Below are positions 44,479-57,405 of a DNA stretch of 64,000 nucleotides, one piece after another (positions within the stretch are counted from its first letter, which is position 1; each line of letters begins with the position of its first letter). The position numbers and the translations under genes are program-made. Origin of the DNA: Petunia secreta (Eukaryota > Streptophyta > Magnoliopsida > Solanales > Solanaceae); assembly GCA_029990175.1 (NCBI GenBank), contig JARKIP010000005.1, forward strand, positions 72,696,001 through 72,760,000, given 5' to 3'. Below the pieces are notes generated by a model. It saw only the letters and a program-made list of their open reading frames with translations, had not been told where the DNA came from and did no database searches.

Positions 44479-46196
44479 ATGGAGATTGCAAAGCAAACAT
44501 CCAAGAGTGGTGGAAGCGCGGACGGTGACCAACCACCACGGAATCAACCTGAGGGCAAGGGTAAAAGGGAGCAACGCTCAAAGAAGAAACAAGATACACC
44601 TGCTCCGGATATGACCATTCCCGCCTCTCAGGTAACCACGGGCAAGAGGAAATCAACCATTGCTAAGGAAAAGCCCGTGGTGATCTGTGAAGGTGGTGCT
44701 TCTAGACCACCGGCCAAGAAAAGGAGAGCAGTTCAGGGTAAGGGAAAGAAACCAATGGAGGAGGATGATGAGGATGATGATGCTGAGGAGGAGTACACTC
44801 CTATTCCAAAGCCTGAGGACATTTCTCTACTAGTGGCCCGATTGACAGGGCATTGTGGGAGGACACCTTTGAGAGCGAGAGTGCATATTTGGCATATCAG
44901 TGGATCCTTAAGAAGAAGATTACACAGGAAAGACCACTGAACTATCATGCGTGTGAGAAGGCGTGCCCGGCTATTCTGGAGGTTGTTAAAAATAGGAAGT
45001 GGGACAGAGTTATGCAGGGTCCCACGGGCAAGGGCAATGTTACCGCTGTTCAGGAGCTATATGTGAACTGGGAGAACCCGAGGAGCAGCATAGTGCGGGT
45101 TCGAGATGTTGATATTTCTGCCCGAGCCATTAATGCACATTACAGGGTGACTGAAGTGGCAATGGATGATTATAAGAAGATGCTAGTAGAGCCGAATTTT
45201 GCGGATGTCACTGAGGTACTGTGTGACCCACCAGCTGTTATGGATGATCGTGAATCTTCGAAGCCTGCGTGGTTGCAGAACACGCAGAGAAAATATGCCA
45301 CTTTACCTAAGAGGTTCATGTCTAGGGAGAGTCGATCTTGGCTCAATTGGGTGTCTAACAGAATCATGCAGGCTGACCATCAGACGAATGTCCTTCGGGA
45401 GCGGGTGCTTCTTATTTATGCTCTGATGAATGGAATAGTACTGAACATGGGTGAGCTTATGTACGAGCAGATGATACGGACTCGTAAGGAGAAGACATTG
45501 AAGCTGTATTTTGTGCACACTTTGACAGCTTTGATGAGGAAGCACAGGGTGCCCTTCTATACGGAGGATGATCTTTTGGAGGTGCCCATTGCCCATGACA
45601 TCACTTCAGTGCATGACCCAGTCGCGGCCAAAGCAGATAAGAGAACTACATCAGAGCGACTTATGGGCTTTGAAGCCGAGCTAGCTAAGCTGAGAGAGGC
45701 GCAGCAGGCAGAGCTGACCCAGTTGAGACAGGAGCAGCAGACAGAGCTGACCCGGTTGAGACAGGAGCAGGCAGCTCGAGATACCCTGATGCAGAGCACA
45801 CTGGCAGCGATCCTTGCCGCTATTCAGAGTCCCAGAGTGACGCGTTCCATTGGCGTCCAGACTGATGCAAGGTCCAGTGAGGAGGTTGTGGATTTGAGTG
45901 CTACTGATGGCACTGCTGCAGAGCCAGCTCGGGCTACTGCCACTACTATGGAGGGGTCACTAATTGATGCGATGGATGCAGCTGGCACTACCTTGTTGGA
46001 TCCTCCACTGCTCAGACCGCGGGTTCAGACCGGTCTGCAGCACCTCCAGACTCTGCGGTTTGAGGGAGCTTTCTTGATACCCACTCTTCTTATTATTTTT
46101 GTACTTGTGCAGTGGGGACCATGCACTATTTTAAGTGTGGGGTGGGGTATTATGATTTGTACTTGTATAATTTTACTGCATTTCAATTTTTTTTAG
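44479..46196 (+). pseudogene. Downstream ORF of the Athila-like element (plant transposon protein domain, PF20167-like)
   Basis: The frame 44479-44940 is basic, with nuclear-localisation-like PAKKRRAVQGKGKK and an acidic run (EEDDEDDDAEEEY). A frameshift near 44845 moves the reading to 44853-46196. That second part has the globular domain common downstream of pol in Solanaceae Athila elements (LAYQWILKKKI, VREFYVN-like VQELYVNW, VRVRDVDISARAINAHY, RESRSWLNWVSNRIM, MNVG-like LNMGELMYEQM). A Gln/Glu heptad-like repeat follows (three copies of LRQEQQ-type units, about residues 275-310). The last 40 residues are hydrophobic. Function is unknown. It takes the place of the env-like gene of Athila, but resemblance to an envelope protein is not shown. 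Confidence 0.75.
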
Positions 46197-47773
46197 ATTA
46201 GTGGCATAATCCTTGGGTTTTCTTCAAGCCACGGTTCTTTCCCGAGGATGCCTTTTGTTTTGAACCGGGTGTTTTTAGATAAAAAAAAAATAGATATTTA
46301 AAATACAAAAAAAATAGGAAATAGGAGTAGCTAAGTGGTAAGGACCTGTGCCTTCTCTGTGAATTGTTTGATACTGACATATTTAGTCCTTTACATGCGA
46401 GTTGAACTTCCCTAAAGATTTTTTGTGTGAGTTGTATATTGGATTGATAGCCAGTCGTGTTAGTGACTCCTCGGCTCAGGTTTCTGACTCTGAGTGCTGA
46501 CTGAATAGCATGACTTGTCTCGCTTGTTTTTGTTAGGTGTTGGAATTATTCCGCCTTGAGTAGTTCATGTGCCATGAGTGGTGAGGTGCTTTTCTTTCTT
46601 CTCGTGCTTGCATTATTGGTCTAGAACTTGCCCCGCGTGTGTTCAAAGCGAAATCCTAGGTTTGCTCTAGTCGGGAGATGATACAGGCTTTCTTTGATAA
46701 AACCTTCTTTTGCAGCCTTGATTAGCCTACCCGTTCATATATATCCCTTGTAGCCCTGTTTGAGCTTATTAGTTTTTGTTGTTGACACCCACATTACAAG
46801 CCTATTTTCCTTTGTTCTTAATTACCTTCTCTTGTTGAACCCGTACTCCTTAGAGCACTTTAATTGAAAAGATTGTTGTTAGTGGAGTTGTGGTTGGTGG
46901 AAATTGATAGCTTTTGAGTGGAGTCAATAAGAATTAATTTTATGATGGTATTTTTGAGGAAAGAGTACATTGGCAAGGTTGGGGGAAGATTGACAAATGT
47001 TGAAAAAAAAAGAAAAAAAAATCAAAAGTGAAAAATAAAGAGAAAGCAAAAGAAAAAAAAAATTCTCGATCCTTGCTAGTGTTGTGCACATTGAAAAAAA
47101 AAATACTTAAAGGGAGGGAAGAGTTTGAGTTGATGTTCGGATGGTAGCTCGGTTGTTTTTGTGAAGCGTTGAGCTATATAAGTGGAACTGATGTATTAAA
47201 GTCCTTAGGGAGGTAGTCATTTAACCATTACCCGTCCTTTGGCCTACATTACAACCCTTAAAGTCCTAGTTAATCCCGAATAGGAGAGAGCCTACATTGG
47301 TGGAGTCCTACACTACGGGTAAGCCTATGGTACCATTGTGTGGCACTTGAGATTCTTTTTGAGTGTGAGCGAATTCTTCCTATCTTGGAAGTCCCTTATA
47401 ATTCAGTTGATATATTTTTGTGTGATTGGGACTAGACTTTGATTGGTGAGGGCACATGGATTATGAGAGGTTGGAGCTTTTATTAGGCCCTAATCTTGAG
47501 CGAGTGGACATGTCGTGAGTAAGTTGGTGTGAAGAGTCGTTTCTTGAGGCTTGGTTGTTGCTACTTGACTGCTTGATAATCCTTGTTTTCTAAATGTGTG
47601 GTGTACAAATATGGGGAGTTGTGTGCTTGTATGTCTAGTGGCTAATTGTTGGTATCAACCTATTTCATAGGTGCGCCTCCTTGAAGTTCTTGAGTTGGGT
47701 AGTTAAGACCTATTGAGTATAAGTGTGTTGGGTTTGTTTGTTCGGGGACGAACAAAGTTTAAGTGTGGGGTGT
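46197..47773 (+). other. Athila-like 3' spacer and polypurine tract
   Basis: No gene. It has A-rich stretches (46270-46320, 47000-47100). The polypurine tract TTTAAGTGTGGGGTG at 47758-47772 abuts the 3' LTR. The same core is at 46131-46145. Confidence 0.75.
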
Positions 47774-49037
47774 TGATGTTGGGCGTATATCTTATGTCTC
47801 GGCATTGATTTCTTATATCTTTTGAGTTATTTTCAGCGTATTATGTGCCCAACAATGTGAGATTTAAAGTAAAATACTAACTTGAGGTGTTTGGATGTTT
47901 TAGGAGAAAATTGAAGGAAATTGGAGCTTGATTCGTACAAGAACAAGGAAGAAGCAATGGATACAGCCATGGATGCTTGGCATGCTAGGCTGTATGGTCC
48001 GGGAAGAGTGCAAATAGTGAAGAAATTGGGAAAAGGAGCGCATACAGCCACGGATGCTTGGCATGCTCCGGTGTATGCGCCGTAAACTAGTCCCAGAGCT
48101 GCCAGGACTAGCTAAAAACGTGGGAATAGGCATATTTCCTAGGATTAAAACCCTTGTAACGCTATTTCTTATTCCATTACGTATTTTTGGAGGCAAGAAC
48201 CATAGTAGAGGCTAGAGAACTAAGATTCATCAATTGAGTTGTAATTCTTCTTCCCTCTTTATTGTTTCATGAATTCTAGATTATTTTGTGAGAAAGCTAA
48301 CTTGTCTATGAGTAGCTAAACTCTATTATTCTAGGGTTATGGGTTAACCATGAAAGTTGTACTCTGAAGTTGGTTGAGTTCTATTAAATTTATCAGATAG
48401 AGTTGTTTATTTAATTCTGCTCTGAATTACTTAATTTCCTGGCCAGTTGTTGAGTATTATCCATGAACCTAAGGTTGAACTCGAAAGTGGAAACCGTAGG
48501 TTGCAATAGAATTAAATAAAGCGTGTTCTTGAACCCGGGCATCGGGGAATGGTTACGCGGTTAGGATAGAAATATACCTAACAGTCACGCTTAATCCGTT
48601 TACAGGAGAAACACATGCATTTTTGTTAATTCTAATTCCATAGACATATAGGCGTTAGGTTGGCTTGAATAGGCGAGCAGGGTATCGAAAGAGCTCTGTG
48701 AGTATAATTAACCCTGTGATTAGCAACTCAGATAAGTAAAATTAATTCAACTAGCGGATGAGTGCAACTGGATTGGTGATCGTCCCATAATCCTGGAATA
48801 TTTCCTCTCACTGATATCTAGAATTCTTGAATTGTCTTGCATTCCATTTACTTCTATTACTTTTAGTTAATTAGTTAATTAAACACAACTTGAAATCTGG
48901 TTAAACTCTCTTGAACAATACTTGAATTGAAGTTTGTCTAGTTAATAGTTAATCAATAGTCCTCGTGGGAACGATACTTTCTTATCACTTTATTACTTGA
49001 TCGACCGCGTATACTTGCGTGTGCGTTTGGAGCGACA
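47774..49037 (+). repeat. Athila-like 3' LTR
   Basis: 1264 bp, TG..CA, partner of the 5' LTR. Its end lies 680 bp upstream of the neprosin start codon on the same strand, so read-through transcription is conceivable. Confidence 0.92.
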
Positions 49038-49719
49038 AATATATACTTTAGATTTGAACTTGTGAACTACGAAAATTGTTGAACCCCCTTTACCATAACA
49101 CTAGTGTATCCCCTTATGTCAAAAGAATTCAATAATATGTGTATGAGATTTTTACCTAATTTACGCAGTGTAATTTTTTAACAAATTGAACCCTTCGTCA
49201 ATACATAGCTCCGTCAAACTTGATCGAACCAATTACCAGCCACATGGTTAGCCAATATGTTTAGTCCTAATTAAACAGTTGGGTGCGCAACTAATTTTAT
49301 TGATTTTCCTTCTTATGCTTTTTGGTATCAAATTTTTGATGCAAAGAGACGTGATGTTATTAATATCTAACGAAACTGACTAGTAATTTCTTAATTAGGA
49401 CTAAATTAAAGAAGCTTATGTTCTTGTATGGTACTGCACAAAAAAAGGTGCCAGACGTATAATATAGTACTACTACTAAACAAAGTCTCGAACAAACTTA
49501 GCCTTCCATACTTTGTCTAACAGACTGACAATGCAAGACTGTACGGAAAAACAAGTAATGCAATGAAAATAACTAGTTTGTGATTTGAATGAATGGTAGG
49601 TAAGTCATGCAATCAATATAGAGATCATTAGTTTAAACCTGCTATCATGCAACAGCAACACTTATATACAGAGACAAGATTTATCAAGGAGTACTTAATT
49701 CTCCACTAGCATAGTCATT

Positions 49720-52700
49720 ATGTTCGCTCAACCCACCACCAATTCAACTCAAAAGATTTTGATTGGGCTTTTCGTTAGCTTAATGGCATTCAAATTGATA
49801 CTGATATTGTTACTGGAAACAAGTCTTGCACCATATGCTAGGGGAGATAATGGTCTTGCAGTGAAAAGCATTCAGGTAGATATGGGTGTGCATTTTTTAT
49901 GTACTATAGTTTGGTAAAAAAAAAAAAAAAAAATCTTCTGAAATCTTCTTTCTTTAATTCCTCGTGTGCCATTTGTTTTATTTTTTCTCTCACCTAGTTC
50001 ACTACGATCGACTTTCTGAGTATCAAGTATTAGTAGTAGAAATAGTATTTCCTTTGTCTAGTAGTTAAATCACCATTACCATTTTCTTTTTACTACACAA
50101 TGGTCGTTTCATATTGAAAATTTTCTTTCTATTTACTCAGTGTTACTTGATATATTCTTCTTGTTTTCTCTTCCTTAATGTGACCTTTGCTAGAGTAGAG
50201 ATGGAGATGTTATTGACTGCATTGACATTTTGAAGCAGCCAGCTTTGTATCATCCTGCCTTGAAGAACCACAAAATCCAGGTTTGTTTCAATCTATATCA
50301 ACTGTTGACAAGAGTTTAACTGATAGTGTAAACTAACTTTCATGACAATTACATGTGACGATCCATAAAGTGACCGTGGTAACCTGAACAATAAGGCAGA
50401 TAATTAATTATTTATATTGTCAGTATATGTAAGGTTAAAACTGTTATTGAAAAAGTTTTAGTACGTTCACATATACAACTGGAGATCTAGTAATCGAAAT
50501 TAAACCATTTGCTTCACTGATCAGATGACACCAAGCTATAATCCAGTGATGGAGAATTTTCCCACAACAAAGACTACAAAATCAAACCAAGAATCCTACA
50601 AGTCTGTGACAACACAAATATGGCAGAGAAGTGGAAGTTGTCCAAAAGGCACTATTCCAATCCGAAGATCACGAAACAATGAGAATAAGAAGCCTAGCTT
50701 CTTTCATCGGGATAAAGGATTGAAGAACAACAAGGATATCCATCTTTCTCAGATGAACCACTCAGTGAGTACCTTCCTCCCAACCCACCCTAAAAAAGAA
50801 AAAAGAACATTCATATCTTCCGTGTGTAATATTTTTTGGCATTTAAGTTATATCTATCAACGATGAAATAATTTTACTCTATTAATGTAGTTTAACCTGT
50901 ATTAATGACATATTGGAAATTTTAAGTAGGATATAAATACAAAAAGAAAAGAAAAATTACTCCGGAGACTAAAATCTGCAATACTATAGTAATTTTATAA
51001 CCACCTTTGCTACAACATTAAAACTTTTTTTGTTGTCTAGAAGATTCAACAATTCATATTTATACAACAAAGATTAATTTTACCCCGTTATTTGCGCAAT
51101 ACAACTTTTATTATGAAGAGGTCTCAATTATTAAAACCCCTTCCAAATGCTTAGCTATTCTGCTGTCGTGTGTTAGTCATTATTAGATTATTAATTATGT
51201 ACTTCTGTGATATATTTATCATGAAAGAAATTTGTAGTACTATTCCATTTTAAGTGACAAACTTGTGTGAAAATATATGTGATAATGCATAGAACTTAAT
51301 TAAGTCCCTTCGTTTCCTAATGGCTGACCCTACTCTTTTTTATTCCATCTGTTGATCACCTGAATTAAGCTGGCTATACTGCATACAGAAGGATTTAGAT
51401 ACATAGGAGGAAAAGCAGACATGATAACTTGGAATCCTCATGTTGAAGGAGATGATGAGTATAGCACTTCTCGAGTTTCTCTTATCAGTGGAGCTTACTA
51501 TGACTATCAAGCCATTGAATCTGGATGGGCTGTTAGTATATCTAAACTACAATCCTATCTTTTATTTTTCTCCTCAACATCGCATTGAATTTTGTTCTTT
51601 GATAAGGAGAATTATACTTTGTGTTGTGCTTTTATTAGTATTCTATATCATTTCACTAAATTTTTGATTGAAAAATCTAGGTAAATCCAAGGGTTTACGG
51701 AGATAGGAAAACACGATTTTTCACTTATTGGACCGTAAGTAATTTTTTCTATCTTTATTTCTTACCAAGATTGTTTAAATTGTTTTTCTTGTTCTGCTTG
51801 AGATAACTCTAAATTTCAGCAAAATATTACTACTTTTTGACAAGATTATTTACCACATTGCTATGCAAGACAATTCACCTTTTCTTAAAGAAAAGGTGGT
51901 GATCGTATAGTCTCTTTAGTTCTCTTTATTTGAGGGAAGTTGGCTTAGAATATGTCTAGACTTGGTGGATTTAGACTAGACATAGTGAGTTCGACAAATA
52001 TTCACTTCATGTAGCTCAGACATGTACATATACGTATGCGTGAACTCAATGTATCTATCTCTAACATGTGTGTGAGTGCGAGCATGAAATCGATGTGCGC
52101 GCGCACACACACACACATGTGTGTGTTGAGATCCATTGCCTCTAAATTCTGAATTTGTATCAACTCTAGTCTTGTTAGGCTAGCTGGTACTCATATTTGA
52201 TAGAAGGAATATGAATATCATGTTGAACAATCTTATCATAGTATATCGACTTTTGGGGCTTTGGTCTTCACACATACAGTACTCCTAACAAATAATTAAC
52301 CATAATACTTGTAATCTAATAAGTAAAGGAAAGCTGAAGGTTTATTGAAGGCGAAATAAATATTGTTCGGAAAGGATGCCAAAATGAAATAACTCTTTCA
52401 TACTAAAGCTTGTGTTTTGAATATTCCAATGATAGGGTGATGGCTCAAGAGAAACAGGTTGTTTTGACCTTACTTGCCCTGGTTTTGTCCAAACCAGCAA
52501 TGAGATAGCACTTGGTGCAGCTATATACCCAATCTCAACCCAAAATGGTCTCCCATATTCAATTACGGTTTACATCTACAAGGTACAATTAAACTGCACT
52601 GTATAAATTTTTTTTATATTGTCACTATATAACTTACATGCGGAATCGTGTTACGAATAAAAACGATTTAATTCTTGGGATAACTATGTCCCTGTGAGGC

Positions 52701-53306
52701 TCACAATATTTGAGCAAAGCAAACCTTTTTTTTTTTGGGGTCTGACTATATATGCATTTCAAATTCAAGTAAAGACGTCTTATGCGTTTTCATTGATGTT
52801 ATAGTACTTTATCCTTTTTTACATTAATTTTAGTATCATTGAACTTTACCGAGTATACATTAGATCTTACAACCTTAATTTTATCGTGTATTAAACTAAC
52901 TGAACTTTACTTTTATTAGGATTTAAATACTAGCAACTGGTGGCTACAATATGGGGAAAAAATAAACATAGGGTATTGGCCATCAGAGATCTTTGAAGGT
53001 GGGCTAGAATATCATGCACAAACAGTTCAATGGGGTGGTGAAGTTTATAGCACCAAAGTAGGGGATACACATCCTCATACAAAAACACAGATGGGGAGTG
53101 GGAATTTTCCAGTGTTCATATTCGCAAATACAGGGACTATGAAAAGAATGAGGATTCTTGATAATTCAATGGAATTGAAATTTCCATCATATGTAGATGC
53201 ATATTCAGAGGAATATGATTGTTATCGGACTCAGTACTTAGGTGATTATGTTGAAGAACCTGAATTCCATTTTGGAGGGCCCGGAAGGAATCCAATATGC
53301 CCTTGA
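49720..53306 (+). CDS. Neprosin-domain (DUF239) protein, glutamic-peptidase-like; neprosin copy 2, seven exons
   Basis: Exons are 49720-49875, 50194-50280, 50525-50764, 51370-51531, 51681-51734, 52436-52582 and 52920-53306. All join in phase 0 with GT/AG borders, giving 410 residues. Residues 12-36 are a strong hydrophobic signal or anchor. The neprosin activation-peptide region spans about 50-160 (DVIDCIDILKQPALYHPALK). The catalytic-type domain spans about 163-408 (LHTEGFRYIGGKAD, YSTSRVSLISGAYYD, CPGFVQTSNEIALGAA, GEKINIGYWP, MGSGNFP, DYVEEPEFHFGGPGR). Glu211 (IESGW) and Glu323 (WGGEV) stand where the two catalytic glutamates of Nepenthes neprosin, a prolyl endopeptidase, are expected from memory. 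The protein is probably secreted or membrane-anchored; substrate is unknown. It is the only intact member of the local cluster. The exon 4 acceptor (51369) is the least certain border. Confidence 0.88.
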
Positions 53307-54300
53307 ATAACACAAAGTAGAGTTATGTTTATCTGTGTTGGTGGGAAGTAACAAGTACGTGATAGTCGAAGTGGGCTAGTCCATCTTCTACCAAAAAAAA
53401 TGCCGCAAAGATAGAGTAGTATGGAATTTTGTGGGAGTTTATCGGCAATTTTGATTTTGCTTTAATGAGAATTGTTGGACAACTTAGACATGAATTGCAC
53501 TCTAATAATGTTTTACTTCATTATACATCCATCAGTAGAATAAATTTTGGCATATTATAGTTTTGGTTCTCTTTAAGTTTGATAGTCTTTACTGATATCG
53601 TTATGCTTACTGTATTTAAACTTCAATTTTGTTATAAACTCTTTAGTTTGGTTTTTAATTTTAAAATCCGACAAAATTTGATTTCATTTTGATTTTAAGC
53701 AAAAAGTAATCGAAATAACCGAATCAAACCGATTAGATGTATACCTACTTAAAAATTATAATGTCATATATAATTTTGTGTTTTCTATATATATTTGTAT
53801 GAATTTACACCATAAGTTAATTTTTTTCACTCTTGAATTCTAGTCTTGTTCCTTATCTTTATAGATTTTGCTTTGTATTCTAGTTTGTGTTCTAGTATTT
53901 ATTTTGATAAGTCAAACAATATATTACATGTTAAAAATAACTTATCGTGTAGTCTTTCGTTGTTGGTTAATAAAATATCTTCAAGAGATATCTCGACAAT
54001 TGATATCTCTTCAATTTTTCAAGCACGAAAAATCATTGTAAGAAGTTTGATACTTGGCTTTGGTATGTCATGGTGGAATATAATCGGTAGAATATGTGCT
54101 TGATCTTTAGAAGTGTGTCACATATTTAGAGGATACAAAACCAACAAAAAATCGAACAAACCGAAATAATCGACATAAACCGAACAAGTAAAAAATCGAC
54201 TTAATTGATTTGATTGTGGTTTAAATATTTGAAATATCAAATTAAATAGTTTAATTTTCTTTTAGAGGAAAACCGACTCAAGCCGACCATAAATATCCCT
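53307..54300. other. 3' flank of neprosin copy 2 and a degenerate ACCGAAYCGA-rich element
   Basis: After a short 3' UTR, about 53620-54300 holds AATAACCGAATCAAACCGAT and CCGACCATAAATATCCCTAC words like the ends of the nested element at 15124-15811, so it is likely a decayed relative. The 85-codon frame at 53846-54103 lies inside and is not recognisable. Confidence 0.5.
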
Positions 54301-55207
54301 ACTTACAGTGATGATAAATTCATAATGTGTCTGAGAACTGTTATGTCTCCCTTCAGCATCTCCTAGAGAGAACAAAATTTGCGGACAGGATGTGCAGTAA
54401 CAACGATAAAGAGTCTTGAGATTTCTCAACTTGCTGCTAAATGCTGTAATTAAGTTGTAGAAACTACAAACACACAAATATTCAGTAATACATATGTTTT
54501 TTTTTTTCGGTAATAATGCTTGCTTGGTTATTTATTCAGTCTTGTATGTCTTTAGTAATTAAGATTTTTAAGGAACAATACAGCTTAAAAAGAGAAATGA
54601 TACAGTAATATTAATCTTGCAGAAAATTAATGAACTCTCAACTCCTAAAGTTCAAGGTCCTTTCCTCTCCCTATTTTTAATGATTCAAAATTGAGTATCT
54701 AAATGGTGCAGGCATCCATGCAGGGAAACATCTTCAAATTAAGTGTTCTTGTCAGTGGGCTAAACCAAATTAAGTGTTCTGCTTATACATGACAAATATA
54801 CATGACAAACATAGGACTGTTAGACGTTATTTGCAATGACAACAATTTCAAGAATAAACAATATGAGAAATTTAGCCGTATACTATGCAAACTATTAGCC
54901 TTTAAGTACCTCTCCATCCTAAAACTTGTGCATCCAACCCAAGTTCTTCTTCTCAACTATAAATCTTTCTCACTTTCTTTTCATGATTTAAAGTGCATAG
55001 GTTGAAAAACCTATCTCTCATGTTCAAGCTTGATTGCTATTTGTATGATCAACCTAGCTACCATCCATCTTCTTCTCCTTTTCGTACCTATCCTCTAGTA
55101 CCAAATTCTCTGTACTTCTCATCCAACTTTAATTTCTATTTGAAGCCAAGAACACGATCATCCAAGCCATACCAGCAAGTGGTATCTTACACTCATTCCA
55201 AGAAAAT
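54301..55207. other. Intergenic and upstream region of neprosin copy 3
   Basis: No gene is recognised. CTATAAATC near 54956 could be a TATA box. The frames at 54802-55220 have no signature. The hydrophobic exon 1 seen in copies 1 and 2 is missing here. Confidence 0.35.
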
Positions 55208-55424
55208 GTCTTGCAATTAAAAGTATTCAGGTATATAAAATGGGTGTATATCTTTATGCACATTTTAGTTTGAAAAATTGTTCTTCTGATATCTTCTTTC
55301 AAAAATAAAGTGTAAAATGGCCTTTGTTTTGTTGCCAACTTGGTAAAGGCCCATCCTATTTATTATAGGCATGTGCCTTTTGTTTCTTGGAGCCAAAATT
55401 TACAACTTTGTGGAGGAAAAATAA

Positions 55425-55725
55425 ACTTATTCAAGTTCTTTTTCCCAAAGAAGTCCCGCTCCGACCGCCCGACGAGTCATCTACTTAAAAGGACCCTCGA
55501 ATTGAACTCGACGAATTGCGTTTTGTCAGAGAGATTTTTTTAGAAAGATTCTCCATTGGTAATTCAAAAATAGAAAGAATCTAAATAAAGGCGCATACGC
55601 GGGAAGGGCCCCCACTACTTCTTCATTCAGGGGGAGGGGGGGGAGACTAGCCTCATTACTTCCCACTGGGCGAGAGGTGCACCTAACCCACCTTTTCTTC
55701 TCCCGTAGAAAGCTTGGAGGCCATG
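55425..55725. other. Extra DNA inside the copia 5' LTR
   Basis: Between TGTGGAGGAAAAATAAAC and GTAGAAAGCTTGGAGG the 5' LTR has about 300 bp that the 3' LTR lacks. It is much richer in G+C than the LTR (CCCGCTCCGACCGCCCGACG, CGCATACGCGGGAAGGGCCC, GGGGGAGGGGGGGGAGAC). The look is that of plant organellar, perhaps mitochondrial, DNA, but I cannot name a source gene. Confidence 0.6.
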
Positions 55726-56171
55726 TACATTGCTCCTATAAAAGGAGCTCTTGTCTTTCACTTCTAACACACCAAAAATTGAGAGTTTCTCTTTGTTTAC
55801 TCTTCTACTTTTATAGAGAGTATTTTGTATAAGAGATTTGTGTGTTGGGAAACACTTGTGTGAACCTTTTTGTGAGTGAATTGTGAGGTTATTCTTTCTT
55901 GGGTATTTGGTCTCTAATTTTGTACTCTCTATTTTGTATTTGTTGGTGTAGTAAAATTGTTCCTCTTCGCCCGTGGATTAGGTCATTCTGACTGAACCAC
56001 GTATATTTTGTATCTCCTTTATTTATTTTAGTTGTCGTTATTATCAACTTTCGATATCCTTGTTATTGTCTCTATAACACTGCTTTATCATATTCTGCAC
56101 TAATTCGGATCACGATCCTAACAAATTGGTATCAGAGCCGGATCAAATCGGGTTACTTATCAATAGCCAAG

Positions 56172-57405
56172 ATGATGGTAACAAAAGTTTATGTTGAGAA
56201 ATTTGATCGTAGTTCAAACTTCGCAATGTGGCAACTAAAAATGGAAGTTATCCTCAATCAGAATGGCCTTGATATAGCATTGGGAGGAAAGGAGAATAAA
56301 TCTAAAAAAATGACGGAGGAGAAATTTGCTAGCCTTGATAAAAAGGCTAAATCAAGTATTATATTAAATCTCTCTGATGAGGTTTTGCGTGAAGTAGCTT
56401 CTGAAACCACTGCTAAAGGCATGTGGAAAAAGTTGAAGGCCCTGTATATGAAGAGGACAATGGAAAATAAATTATATTTAAAGGAAAAGCTTTAAATGCT
56501 TCGTATGGATAAAGGTACTTCTATACTCTCACATCTTGACACATTTGATTCCATTCTTATGGATTTGAATAATATTGAAGTTAAGATCGATGAAGAGGAT
56601 CAAGCCCTTTTGTTAATATGCTCTTTACCCCAGTCATTTAAACATTTTAGAGATGCTATTCTCTATGGAAAAGAAATTATCTCTTACAGAAGAATTAAAT
56701 CTATGTTGAAATTAAAAGAACAGATAGATAGAGATATTACAGGGGAAAGTAGTGAAAATCAAGCTTTAGGCTTGTTTGTTAAGGGTAGATTTGACTCCAA
56801 GTCCAAATATAATAATTTTGTGTGCAATTATTGTCATCAAAAGGGTCACATTATGTCTGGATGCTTGAAGTTGAAAAATAAAGATAAGCATAAGAAAAAT
56901 CATCAGGAAAATAGTGACACCGCAGAAGCTAGTGTAGCTATTGATGAGATTGATGGATCTATATTTTTAGCAATTGAAAATTCTTCAAGAGCTAACAATG
57001 AGTAGATTTTAGATTCCGGTTGTTCGAGTCATATGTGTCCCAACAAGGACTTGTTTTCTACATATGATCCAGTTGAATGTGGAGTTGTCCAGATGGACAA
57101 CAATACCTTTTGTAGAGTTATTGGCAAAAGTACAGTTCGAATCGCATGATGGTGTAGTGAGAACTCTCACTAATGTTAGATATGTTCTTGAGTTGAAGAA
57201 AAATCTCATCTCTTTGGGCACCCTAGAATCTCTTGGGTGTAGATACACAGGAGAAGGTGGAGTTTTGAAAGTTTCTCGTGGTGTTCGTGTGATTATGACG
57301 GCACACAAGTCTGGTACATTGTATACTTTATTGGGATCCACTGTTACAGGTGTTGCTACAATATCGACATCAGAATTGTCTGATTCTGATATCACAAATT
57401 TGTGA
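56172..57405 (+). pseudogene. Copia gag with start of protease, broken
   Basis: 56172-56495 and 56496-57005 are one frame split by a TAA, and give the copia gag domain (MWQLKMEVILNQNGL, MWKKLKALYMKRTMENKLYL, LLICSLPQSFKHFRDAILYG) and a CX2CX4HX4C knuckle (CNYCHQKGHIMSGC). The protease motif ILDSGCSSHMC follows a TAG at 57003-57005, where Trp is usual. A frameshift near 57145 precedes the conserved LKKNLISLGTLESLGCRYTG segment. No integrase or RT remains. Confidence 0.88.

Larger units (their letters stand above)
36074..49037 (+). mobile_element. Athila-like Ty3/gypsy LTR retrotransposon, complete ends
   Basis: Direct LTRs at 36074-37335 and 47774-49037 start TGATGTTGGGCG and end TA/CA. The 5 bases outside are AATAT at 36069-36073 and 49038-49042, a clean target duplication. 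The order is LTR, primer site, gag, protease-RT-RNase H-integrase, long spacer, downstream ORF, spacer, polypurine tract, LTR, as in the Athila group. By eye the LTRs differ at about 25 sites in 1.26 kb (about 2%), so insertion was recent on a plant time scale. The coding region is nonetheless broken in several places. It sits 680 bp upstream of the intact neprosin start codon, in the same direction. Confidence 0.93.

Noticed and set aside
52100..52130. Short GC/CA/TG dinucleotide tract in a neprosin intron
   Set aside because: An ordinary microsatellite with self-complementary ends; nothing to link it to splicing.
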